Assembly: GCA_027943335.1 (NCBI GenBank)
Contig: BSBK01006342.1
Span: forward strand, 1,262,501-1,326,500
DNA: 64,000 bases
From: Chamaecyparis obtusa
Taxonomy: Eukaryota; Streptophyta; Pinopsida; Cupressales; Cupressaceae
Direction of reading: 5' to 3'
Shown here: positions 47,771 through 59,127 of the stretch, piece by piece
How the letters are laid out: each line of letters starts with the position of its first letter
How positions within the stretch are numbered: position 1 is the first letter of the stretch
The notes under the pieces: generated by a model
The model's input: the letters and a program-made list of their open reading frames with translations, nothing else
Databases searched by the model: none
What the model was told of the DNA's origin: nothing
Translations under genes and position numbers: made by a program

Positions 47771-48960
47771 TGTTAGAAAGTAAAGATCCCCAAGATAACT
47801 GAGAGGGGGGGTGAATCAGTTATCTAATAATTAAACCATTTATCAACTTCAATAGATTTAAACCATATAATCAATGCAGTAACCAACCATAGAAAGATAA
47901 TCATACACAATGACACAATAACACAAGATATGTTAACTAGGGAACCTCTTGATTAAAGAGTAAACCCCGGTGGGAATGATGCCCACAAAATGATGTACTA
48001 ATATGAAATTTCCTTGTGAAAGGATGGACCCTATTAGGAGTCTTATGCAATACATTCAACACATATGAATCTCTGTTAGGAGATTTTGAATCCCTGTTAA
48101 AAGATTCTAACCTTGTTAGGAGTTATGGAAGACAGAAGGACCCACTGCCCAAATAGCTTCAAGGCAAGATCTCTGAACTCACTGTCCAATAGATCTTAGG
48201 ATTATTCAATAGAATAATATGAAATATGTTACCTCCTTCACACTGTGCCAAAACTGCACTCTCTGCTACACAAGATCACAAATCCAGATCTCTGTACTTC
48301 ACAAGTCTTCCTTCATCACTGAATTAGCTCTTTTCTTCACTTCATGCATACATTCACATCACAACTTTCACAATTTCATATCACAACTATTACCAATCCC
48401 ATCACAACAAGGAAAGCATTCCTTCCTTTATACCACACTCAAATAATTACAAATGAGTCAGCATCCAAATACAAAATAATAATTTCAACACGCTACATCA
48501 AAATTACATAAAAATTGTCGACTTCCAGATACAATAACTTTCCAATCATGTGACCTCAAAGTTTTCATTGTGAACCACATCACCACAAATGAGTCTCAAA
48601 ATTCCTTGTAATTGTGTAGAATTAGATTCCATCTCGGTTAGGAGATATCCTCCGATTACCAAAAACCGCTACTCAGGAGCACTGCCAAAATACTGCTTCC
48701 ACCAAAATGCTTATAACTTTCATGAATAAATAAATTTATTTTTGCATTCTTAACCATAGGGTAATAAAACACCAAAGAACATACCATCAACTGCATATAA
48801 CTCAATTTACAATATAACATGTGCACAAAACAAAATTATGCATGCTTCTCTGCTAAACTCTAGAATATCACCATGTTGACATCAATGACAATCATAGTCA
48901 TGAATGCAACAACCACTTTTACATAATGACTGCCAAAGGCTTTAGCATTCATTCCTAACA
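47771..48960 (-). repeat. 3' LTR of element F
   Basis: 1,190 bp, tgttagaaag to attcctaaca, with a poly-G/tgaatca motif at about 47803-47818 and ttaggag modules at 48032-48125. Confidence 0.95.
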
Positions 48961-49337
48961 ATCTCCCCCATTGGCATTGATGGCAACATAGATGAAAAAC
49001 ATCCAATGTTCCAAAAATCTAATCACTATTGCTCAACTACTCTGCTGCTCTTCATCAATCAAATCTTGCTTCGTTTTCCTATTCAATCTCTTCAACAAAT
49101 GTAGTTCCTCAATGTTTTTCATGATTCTCTCCCCCATTGACATCAATGAAAGAAATTCCATCACTATGTCAAAAAATAGCTCAATGTCAAAAGACACTAT
49201 TCAGAAAAAAAATATTCACTAGAGTCCTCAATGACTTAGTTCAAATACACATACTCCCCCATAGAGGAAGTACCAACATCCAATCCAAAAAATAGATAGG
49301 GCCATATTCCACTAGATGGATGCAACCATCTGCATCT

Positions 49338-51638
49338 TTACTCAAGAGGAGGTTGGGGCATAACCCCAAGCATACCTCTTAGATACTCAAATGTATCCTT
49401 AGGCAAAGGCTTAGTAAATATATCTGCTATCTGCTCCTTTGTGCTTATGTACTCCAGTCTGACTTCTTTCTCAGCTACTTTCTCTCTTACAACATGATAC
49501 TTGATCTCTATATGCTTAGTTTTAGAATGTAATACAGGATTCTTAGACATACTATCTATACTTGTATTATCACAATGTATGACAATAGTCTCATCAAACT
49601 TGATTCCAATGTCCATCAACATCTGCTTCATCCAAAATGTCTTTGCCAAATCACCTTCAAACAACATAGGTCTAGCTGCTTCAGTCACTGATCTGTTTCT
49701 TCTTTCTGCAATACCATTTTGTTCAGGTGTTCTAGGGGCTGAAAACTATCTCTTAATACCATTTGCTTCACAAAAAGTGTTAAACTCTTTAGATGTAAAT
49801 TCTCCACCTCTATCAGATCACAAACATTTAATCCTCATTCCTGATTCATTCTCAACTTTATTCTTCATGACCTTAAACTTATCAAATGCTTCAAATTTTT
49901 CTTTCAAAAATGCTATCCACATCATTCTTGTAAAATCATCAACAAGAATCATAAAATACCTTTCTCCACAAAATCCTCTAGTCCTAGTAGGACTGCTCAA
50001 GTCTGTATGAGCAATCTCCAAATTTTCTATAGATGTGAACTTCTTGCCAGGAAATGAACTCCTTTTCTGCTTAGCCATCACACATTCCTTGAAAATCATG
50101 TTAGTAGGCTTCATAATCTTAGGTAAATCTCTTACTGCAAGTGTAGAACTTACTTTCACAATATTATCAAAGTTTATATGACAAAACCTTCTATGCCATA
50201 ACCAACTGTCATCAATCTTACTCATCAAACATGTCATCTTAGTAGGGTTCAACTGAAATACATTACCTCTGGTTCTAGATCCAGTTCCAATTAGATTACC
50301 ATCTTTATCCTTTATCACACAAGTTTTCTCAGTAAACCAAACTTGATATCCTTTATCCACTAATTGTCCAACACTCAAAAGATTATGTTTCAATCCATCA
50401 ACAAAGTAAACATCATCAGTATTAGTCTTTCCATCAAGAGTAATAGATCCTATACCTTTAATCAAACAAGGTGCATTGTTACCAACTCTAAAAACTCATC
50501 CATCATAATTGTTAAACTTTATGAACTTTCCTTTATCACCAGTCATATGATGTAAACAACCATTGTCTATAATCCAATCAGCTTTCTTTTCAACTTGGGA
50601 AACTAAGACTTTCTCTTCTTTAATATCAGATTCAGAATTTTCTTCCTTAATTGCTACAAATCCTATGTCATCAAAGTTATCATTATCACTGTCACTCAAA
50701 TATCTTTCAATTCCTACTTTAATTTCTTCATCATTTTCATAATAACATTCTTTAGATCTTCTAGGCTTAAAATTGTTTCTATACTTCTTAACTCTCTTAA
50801 GACACTTAGATGCAAAATGACCATATTCTTGACATGTCCAACATTTAAAGATTTTCTTACCATGTGGTTCTCTTTTCACAAGCAAGGAAATACCTTCTTC
50901 AATCTTCTTATCTTCATCAAATTTGGATCTACTACTACTGACATAATCTCCATTCACACTTGTACTTCTAGACAAAGTAGGTCTGATGCTAAGAGCACTG
51001 AATGCTATCTCCACTCTAGGTAAGTCTCCTAATAATCTCAAATTCACCTCTGCTGCTTCCAATCTTCCAAGAAGAGTCTCTCTTGAAAATTTTGGTGTAC
51101 AAGGTATCACTTGTTCAATCATTTGTGTAGTCTTCTTGAATACCGGTGTCAATGTTCTCAAAATCTTCCATATTACTTCATTCTCTATCTTTTCACCTCC
51201 ACAAGACTTTATTCCTGCAACAATTTCTGACATCCTACCAATATAGCTTCTAATAGATTCATCTTCCATCATTCTTATGTCTTCAAATGCACAAAGCCAA
51301 TTATGTAACCTAGCTTTCCTTGCATGTTCATCACCTTCAAAAGTAGAATGTAAAGCTTTCCAAATATCATGAGATCTAGTTAAACCTTTTACCTGACTGT
51401 ATTCATTCGCTGGAAGTGCTGATAAAAGTGCTTCTCTTGCAAGTATGTTACACATGAATAGATCTACCTCATCTTTAGTACTTGTTTCAAGATTGTCTTC
51501 TTCAATTATAGTCCTTTCATTTTTTGTAATCAACCAATAACCTGGTCCTAAACACAAGAGATGTGTCTTCATCTTTTCTTTCTAGCTGTCAAAATTTACT
51601 CCATCAAACTTAGGGCTTTCTTTCCTAAAATTTGTCAT
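49338..51638 (-). pseudogene. Copia gag-pol of element F with integrase-RNase H deletion fusion
   Basis: Gag starts at the ATG at 51638. It has a TAG where element G has Trp (NFDSWKEKMK), then stays open to 50496. The CCHC knuckle CWTCQEYGHFASKC is intact, but the protease box reads DNGCLHHM instead of DSG. GAG-pre-integrase has IFKEC where a Cys-x-x-Cys is expected. Integrase keeps HTDLSSP and VDDFTRMMW. At about 49631 the integrase segment DLAKTFW runs straight into MKQMLMDIGIKF of RNase H, so the end of integrase, all of the reverse transcriptase and most of RNase H (about 1.8 kb) are missing. The two sides share tccaaa at the join. Confidence 0.93.
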
Positions 51639-51694
51639 GGATTTCCTTAGGTTGTTAAACTTCTCTTTCAAGGACCTGCCACTCTGATACCAAT

Positions 51695-52881
51695 TGTTAG
51701 AAAGTAAAGATCCCCAGGATAACTGAGAAGGGGGGGGGGGGGTGAATCAGTTATCTGATAATTAAACCATGTATCAACTTCAATATCAACTTCAATAGCT
51801 TTAAACCATATAATCAATGCAGTAACCAACTATAGAAAGATAATCATACATAATGACACAATAACACAAGATGTGTTAACTAGGGAACCTCTTGATCAAA
51901 GAGTAAACCCAGGTGGGAATGATGCCCATAAAATGATGTACTAATATGAAAGCTCCTCATGAAAGGATGGACCTTGTTAGGAGTCTTATGAAATACATTT
52001 AGCACATATGAATCTCTGTTAGGAGATTTTGAATCCCTGTTAAAAGATTCTAACCCTGTTAGGAGTTATGGAAGACATAAGGACCCACTGCCCAAACAGC
52101 TTCAAGGCAAGATCTCTAAACTCATTGTCCAATAGATCTTAGGATTATTCAATAGAATAATATGAAATGTGTTACCTCCTTCACACTATGCCAAAACCGC
52201 ACTCTCTGCTACACAAGATCACAAATCCAGATCTCTGTACTTCACAAGTCTTCCTTCATCACTGAATTAGCTCTTTTCTTCACTTCATGCATACATTCAC
52301 ATCACAACTATTACCAATCCCATGAAAACAAGGAAAATATTCCTTCCTTTATACCACACTCAAATAATTACAAATGAGTTGGCATCCAAATATAAAATAA
52401 TAATTTCAACACGCTACATCAAAATTACATAAAAATTGTCGGCTTCCAGATACAATAACTTTCCAATCATGTGACCTCAAAGTTTGCACTGTGAACCACG
52501 TCACCACCAATGAGTCTCAAACTTCCCTTTAACTGCGCATAATCAAATTCCATCCCGGTTAGGAGATATCCTCTGATTACCAAAAACCGCTACTCAAGAA
52601 CACTGCCAGAATACTGCTTCCACCAAAATGCTTATAACTTTCATGAATAAATGAATTTCTTTTTTCGCTCTTAACCATAGGCTAATAAAACACCAAAGAA
52701 CATACCATCAACTACGCATAACTCAATTTACAATATAACATGTGTGCAAAACAAAACTATGCCTGCTTCTCTACTAAACTCCAGAATATCACTGTGTTGA
52801 CATCAATGACAATCATAGTCATAAATGCAACAACCACTGCTACAGAATGACTACCAAAGGCTTCAGCATTCATTCCTAACA
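51695..52881 (-). repeat. 5' LTR of element F
   Basis: 1,187 bp and colinear with 47771-48960. Its poly-G run is longer than that of the 3' LTR, and there is a small duplication (atcaacttcaat) near 51775. Confidence 0.95.
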
Positions 52882-52911
52882 TAAAATATATTAATTACTA
52901 ATATATTATTA

Positions 52912-53047
<136 letters not shown>

Positions 53048-53630
53048 TAATATGTTTATTTATTTATATCTTTTTCTTCAAGGATAATACATTAGTAATT
53101 AATATATATTAATTAATTCAAAATATCGTAGATCAATATTTTATAATATTCAATGCTTATATAATTATTAATTAATGTTTCAAATCATTAATTAATATAT
53201 AGTTTATCTTATTTACTCTCTTTCTTGTAAAGCTCTTGTTGGCTTAGTTTTGTAATAATGTATTTAGTTTCCTTGAGTTTCTCTTTGGAATAGACTTAGT
53301 GAAAATGTTCTTATTCATTGTAAAATAGCATCAATAGAAAAATGAATAATGTGTTCTATTCTTGTAAATGTAAGGATGATGATCTCTATGCATTCTATTC
53401 TTGTAAAATGTAAGCATGGAAATGTTTAGCTAATTTATTAAGACCAAATATCATAGCATAGTGCTCCTTGAAATAATTTGATTCTAAGTTTTAGTTATTT
53501 ACATTTATCTTTATCAAACAACTTTAAGCTATTTGTGAAGAAAGAGTAAATAAAAGTGAGAAGAAATCAATTGAAAACAAACAAGTCAAAAAAAAATAAG
53601 AGAAGAGTGCAAAATAGAGACCTACAGGTC

Positions 53631-53671
53631 TTTGGAAAATGTATGGGAAAAATTCCCATACATTTTCCAAA
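53631..53671. repeat. Perfect 19-bp palindrome with 3-base loop
   Basis: tttggaaaatgtatgggaa is followed by aaa and its exact reverse complement. Confidence 0.95.
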
Positions 53672-54033
53672 TACATAGTCACTTAAAAATAATATCCCTC
53701 TCCCACTTGGCACAAAAAAAAAAACATAATAAACTAGCAGACTAGTAGCAAGTGTAGCTTTTCCAAGCTCAAGGCCAACTTGGGTGGGCCCCACCTGGGT
53801 CGCCACCCAAGGAGCCCAAAAAGGTCTTCTTAAAGGCCTTCTTTAAAAAAAAATATATTATGTTAATACAAAAAAATATGTATATATTTTAAACAAAAAA
53901 AAAAAGAAGGCAAAAAAACCTTTTTAAAATATCCCTAAGTATGCATTTATAAAAAAGTGGTTCTTTTCAAAAAAAAATATTTAAAAAAAATTTTAAATTT
54001 TAAAAAAAATAATCTAAAAAAAAAAATTATATT

Positions 54034-54231
54034 TGGGGGGGAACCCCGTGGTCTCCACACCCCCATAGCCCCACGGCTCGCAGGGAAACGCAGGCCCTGG
54101 TCCGCAGGTATGCCATGACAGGTACGGGCCTGCCTAGCAGGCGACTCACCCTATCGTGGGCGATGGGCTCACTTGGGACCCGCCACCTAGTCCCAAGGGG
54201 ACTCCACCATTTATGCAGTGGTAAAGGCTTT
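54034..54231. other. GC-rich island of unknown origin
   Basis: About 200 bp of high GC in strongly AT-rich DNA, beginning ggggggaaccccgtggtc and containing gcaggcgactcaccctatcg. On the minus strand it ends in a C run followed by a T-rich tail, which is compatible with a short retroposed (SINE-like) copy, but I cannot find convincing A and B boxes. I see no protein frame. Confidence 0.4.
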
Positions 54232-54594
54232 TTTATATAAACTCTTTTTTATTAATATTTATTTTATTCAATAAATATTTTAATGATTATTATTATATTA
54301 ATTAATGTATAATGTTTAATAATATATTATTAATTAATATATTTATTTTATTATTTAATAACTATATTAATTAATTAATATGTTTATTTATTTTTATCTT
54401 TTTCTTCAAGGATAATACATTAGTAATTAATATATTATTAATTAGTGAATGCTATTAATTAATATATATTAATTAATTCAAAATATCGTAGATCAATATT
54501 TTATTTTATTTAATGCTTATATAATTATTAATTAATGTTTCAAATCATTAATTAATATATAGTTTATCTTATTTACTGTCTTTCTTTTGGCGTA

Positions 54595-55336
54595 TGTTAG
54601 TCATTTTATAATGAGGAAATTGATTTAATAAGTTTTAATTAACTTGATTTTGTGCCAATAGAAATTATCAAATTTGTTTTATCTGGTGCATTGGGTTAAT
54701 TCTTCTAATTGGTTTAATTAATGCAATCAAATGATTTACTGAACCCAACAAGTTTATTTGGGTTTGACTAGCTGAATAAACAACTCTGTTAAATTTATGT
54801 TGGTTTTAAATTAGAACATATTTAATTTGGCATTGGTATACCATAGGAATCTCTTACCTAACCCTAGATAGTTTAATAAGTTAATCTTTTCCTTAGGTAG
54901 ATCCTAAGGTTAGAGGAAAGTTTTTGGAAATCTGCTATAGTTGATTTACTGGCAACTAGTGAAATAACAATTTAATAGACTAAGACTAAGTTTATATAGA
55001 TAACCCTAGAAGTATGTCGGGCACCTCTTTTGTTAGGGGTGACCGTTAACGATAACCCTTCGATCTAAGTCATCTGTTAACCTTAAACCTAAACTTACAA
55101 TCCTTAAAATAAAAAAAAATTGGTGTGTTTTTCATGTAAAATTATGGGCATGACAAAAGTTAAAATTTTTTAATCCTACTATGCTTTATAAATTTTGATC
55201 TTAGACAAATGATACCTTTTAGCTATTTTTTTGAAATAAATATTAAAAATGGTTTAAAGAAGTATACATACTACCTTTGTAATAAAAGCCATCATGTCGC
55301 ATCATTATCTTTCGGTAGCTTCAATTGTTAGCTCAC
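54595..55336. other. Terpene synthase intron 6, upstream part
   Basis: AT-rich non-coding sequence. 55157-55335 is the block repeated at 47549-47731. The donor GTGAGC follows exon 6 at 55336. Confidence 0.65.
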
Positions 55337-55628
55337 ACAGTGTTTTGAAAAATATTTGAGACATAATTTGAAATTTTGTGGCATATCTATCACAATTGAG
55401 ACATCGCTACCTCGAACAATGGCCTGCTTAATAAGTTGAACTTGTTCAAATGTTGCATAGTCATCAAAAAGGTCATCCAAAAGTGTGGCAATGTTTGAAA
55501 TTATGGCAATAATAATTCTGGTGCTAGAAAACTCCACTTCATCTGCTACACTAACCCCCCAAAAGAAATATTCAATTAACCAGTCTCTCATTGCAAAAAA
55601 AATTGGGGTGCCAGAATCGACCCACCAC
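55337..55628 (-). pseudogene. Terpene synthase copy 2, exon 6 with DDxxD motif
   Basis: This is the catalytic exon. The acceptor TATCATAG precedes 55628. It reads WWVDSGTPIFFAMRDWLIEY, then FFWGVSVADEVEFSSTRI, then ATLLDDLFDDYATFEQ. DDLFD is the aspartate-rich DDxxD box that binds the Mg-diphosphate substrate in class I terpene synthases. It continues RGSDVSIVIDMP and LCLKYFSKHC to the donor TGT/GTGAGC. No stop lies inside these 292 bases, in contrast with all other exons except exon 3. With the partly fused exon structure, a gymnosperm-type (TPS-d-like) gene is possible but unproven. Confidence 0.93.
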
Positions 55629-56032
55629 CTATGATACAAATCATAATTTATGAGAAAAAAACAAAAAAAATTATTTTGTAACAATATAAATAATAGTCTA
55701 TTAAAATTATGATGCATGTTTGATAGTTGATTGGAATTGAAGAGGAGATCTACAAAGATAGATAAGTCAATGAACTTAAAAATGTTAGAAACAAAAATAA
55801 AACAAAACAAAATTATAACTACTTAAGAAATATTATTTTAAAATAAATGGCGAAATAGAATAAGAAAATTGTTAAAAACATTTGTACACCTTCTTCATTG
55901 AACTATATGAAAAATGTTTGTAAGAATAAATAATAATTATATTTAAAAAATTATAAAGATTGTATGAAACCATCTAGATTATTACTAATGTACTAGAATG
56001 TATCCGTTTCAATTTTACAGATACATACATAT

Positions 56033-56323
56033 CGGTCCTGAGATTCTTCATCTCCATCTTGTATGTAAATTGTAATATATTAAAATCCAGCTTGGCCAGC
56101 TCTAAACTTTTCTTGCCCTTCAACTTGAAGACAAGAAGAAAATCTTTCTCATCAACATAATAAGACTCAAACATTTTCAATATTTGACACTTGAAGAAAC
56201 AACCTTTCTGACTAATGTTTGACACATGTGCCTCTGATCATCTAGCTCATAAATTTCTATGAAGTTTCATTCCTCCCATTTGGTACAAGTCCATGAAAAT
56301 TCATATATAAGGGCCTACACCAC
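56033..56323 (-). pseudogene. Terpene synthase copy 2, exon 5
   Basis: Acceptor TATTGTAG above 56323. It reads ALIYEFSWTCTKWEE, a TGA, NFIEIYELDDQRHM and, after a frame change, KSLELAKLDFNILQ and FTYKMEMKNLR. The donor is mutated (gatatg where copy 1 has ggtatg). It corresponds to the segment just before the RWW motif at the start of exon 6. Confidence 0.9.
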
Positions 56324-56425
56324 CTACAATAGTGAGATGAAAATTAATTTAGGATCTCTAATCTCCGGCTTAATGGCTTCCGAGTGTTTTAATAAGGAAT
56401 GAAAGATAAAAGCTTAAGTAGTTAC

Positions 56426-56577
56426 CTCTTTTTAAAAACTTGTGTTATATGTAGTATCTTCAAATTTTTGTAATATTTTTTGAAGGCATGCAGAGGTAAA
56501 GATTTTTAGGGAATGACACGCTCAAAGATTTCAAAGGGTTGAATGTGCCTCTCATCCCACATTCTTTGCAGCATAAT
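56426..56577 (-). pseudogene. Terpene synthase copy 2, exon 4
   Basis: Paralogue of 39804-39955, with acceptor TTGCAG and donor GAGGTAAC conserved. The second half reads KIFTSACLQKILQKFEDT. The first half is more damaged than in copy 1, with stops in the expected frame. Confidence 0.78.
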
Positions 56578-56727
56578 CTGCAATAGTGGTGTTTATCTAT
56601 CTAACTGAATCCATTGTTTGCGGCATACATTCAAGTAACTTGTAAATGTAAAGTGCATGAAAACAAACAATAAAACATTCATGAAATGTAACACACAATA
56701 AAAGTATTTTTTTTACATAAAAATCCT

Positions 56728-57847
56728 TGTTAGAAAGTAAAAATTATGGTGGGGATGACACCCACAAATTCTTCACTACTGTGGTAAAAAAAGTATGTCG
56801 GTTAAGGCTACAATTGTGACCAGTTCTGATGATCTTACCTTGTTTGGAGTAACATAAGATTGATTAGATATACCTTGTGAAATGATTTTAGCAACACCAA
56901 ATAAGTGTGCACTCGGTTAAGAGATTTACAATAGACTATTAAGTCTACTCTATTAAGAGATTTTCAATCCTACTATATTGATTAGAAGATAACGGAAAAT
57001 ATATGTAAATGACAACTTCAACATGTCTCAATTGAATCTTATGAAATACCTAATAGATTTCACCTTGATGTGTAGTGTATTTCCCTATGTTCTCCTTGGT
57101 AGCCTTGTATGTTTTTGAATAAACTAAGTACTATCTCTGATACCTACTCTATCATGTAAACCCTTGTCTGAATTCTGATGTCATGTAGGCAGCTACTTCG
57201 TCATGATCTCCTATTATGTTGTTATGTCAAAATGACACCAATTACAATTATATAGCAAATTGCTTCAACCCAATTAAGTTTACAACATCTTAGGAAACCT
57301 AAGATCTATGGTGTACAAAAATAACCTATATCTAAAGTTATTAAATAAGAATCATCACAAAATTTAATGATTACATCCATAGTACATGTGGCTCGATCTT
57401 GGAAAAATGTGTATAGATCCATGTAAACCATTTACATAGATCAATGTGCCATTGTTGATTACTCTGTTATTTCTTGAACAACTTGGTAAACACTACATTC
57501 TCTATTGGGTGAATAACTTGATGTTGAGTGTGTAGAATTATCAGTGTTCACTGACTCGGTGCTCGGTAAACTCTGATGTGCAGTAAACATACTTGGTTAA
57601 ACCAGGATCCATTTAACTTTCAGTTCCACCTTGTGACTACTCGGTATGAAGGCTTTGTAAGTTCAATTGACTAGCTTGTATAGCTTCTTATTCCATCTTT
57701 TATCGACTGATCAACATAGATTATCGACTAATTTTAGTTGAAACTAATGACAACATCTAATGAACAAATAGAGATAACATCAAAATTGTCACAACAAATT
57801 TTTGGACTAGGACAATAACTAAACATAACCATAACACTAGATGACAC
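56728..57847. repeat. Old LTR-like sequence in the terpene synthase intron, copy 2
   Basis: Paralogue of 40105-41161. Here the start is better kept (tgttagaaagtaaaaa), which supports LTR identity. It directly abuts element G. Confidence 0.6.
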
Positions 57848-59040
57848 TATTAGAAAGTAAAGTCCACCAAGATAACTGAGGGGGGGGGCAGGTGAATCAG
57901 TTATCTAATAATTATAACTTTTATCAACTTCAATAGATTTTAACCATGTAGGCAATATAATTACCAACCATAGAAAGATATTCATACACAATAACACAAT
58001 GACACAAGATCAGTTGACTAAGGAACCTCTTGATCAAAGAGTAAACTCTGGTGCAAATGGTGCCCACAAAAGATGCACTAATATGAATATTCCTTGTGAA
58101 AGGATGGACTCTATTAGGAGTCTTATGAAATACATTCAGTACATATGAATCCCTTTTAGGAGATTTTGAATCCCTACTAAAAGATTCTAACTCTGTTAGG
58201 AGTTATGGAAGACAGAAGGACCCACCGCCCAAGTGAATTCAATGGCAAGATCACTGAACACACTATCCAGCTAATCTCTAGATTATTCAATAGAATAATA
58301 TCAAATCATTACTTATCTCAACAATATGTTACCTCTTCTCTGACTGTTCCAAACCACACTCACTACTACACTAGATCTCAAATTTAGATCTTTGTACCCC
58401 ACATGTCTTCCTTCATAAATTCACTTTCAAAATATTTCACTTTATCAATTCAATTCATCTCTATCACTTACAACAAGGAAAAACATTACTTCCTTTATAC
58501 CACACTCAAGTAATTACAAATGAGTCAGCATCCAATTACAAAATAAAAGTTTCCACACGTTACAACAAAAATTACACAAAGCTGTCGACTTCCAATTAGA
58601 ATAATTCTTCACTCGTACGACCTAAAAGTTTTTGCTATCATCCACATCACTATCAACATATCTTCAAATTCTCTTTAACTATGCAAAACCAGATTCCATC
58701 ACGATTAGGAGATATCATCCGATTTCCACAAACCGATACTCAAGAACACTACTTGAATACTGCTTCCACCGAAATGCTCATAACTTCCATCAATAAATAA
58801 ATTACTATGTGTTCTCTTAACCATGAACATATAACATATCAAAGAGTAAATCCTCAACATCGCATAGCTTGATCTACAATATACCATGTGTGCTAATCAA
58901 AACACTGTGTACTCCTCTGCTAATCTCTAGTAGATCATTGTGTTGACATCAATGACAATCATAGTCATGAATGCAACAACAACTGCTATAGAATGTCTGC
59001 CAATACTCCCATAGGATATATTTAGCATTCATTCCTAACA
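57848..59040 (-). repeat. 3' LTR of element G
   Basis: 1,193 bp and colinear with the LTRs of E and F. The poly-G run is at about 57879-57888 and the ttaggag modules at 58112-58205. Confidence 0.93.
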
Positions 59041-59127
59041 ATATCCCCGATTGGCATTGGTGGCAACACAGATGAAAAACATCTAATGTTCCATGAATCC
59101 AATACTTCAATTCTACTGCTCTGAAAA

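Larger units (their letters stand above)
47771..52881 (-). mobile_element. Copia element F, complete ends, internally deleted, target duplication taaaa
   Basis: LTRs at 47771-48960 and 51695-52881; target duplications taaaa at 47766-47770 and 52882-52886; polypurine tract at 48961 onward; primer-binding site (attggtatcagagtgg, minus strand) at about 51680-51694. The interior is only 2,734 bp because integrase is fused directly to RNase H. It is non-autonomous. Confidence 0.96.
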
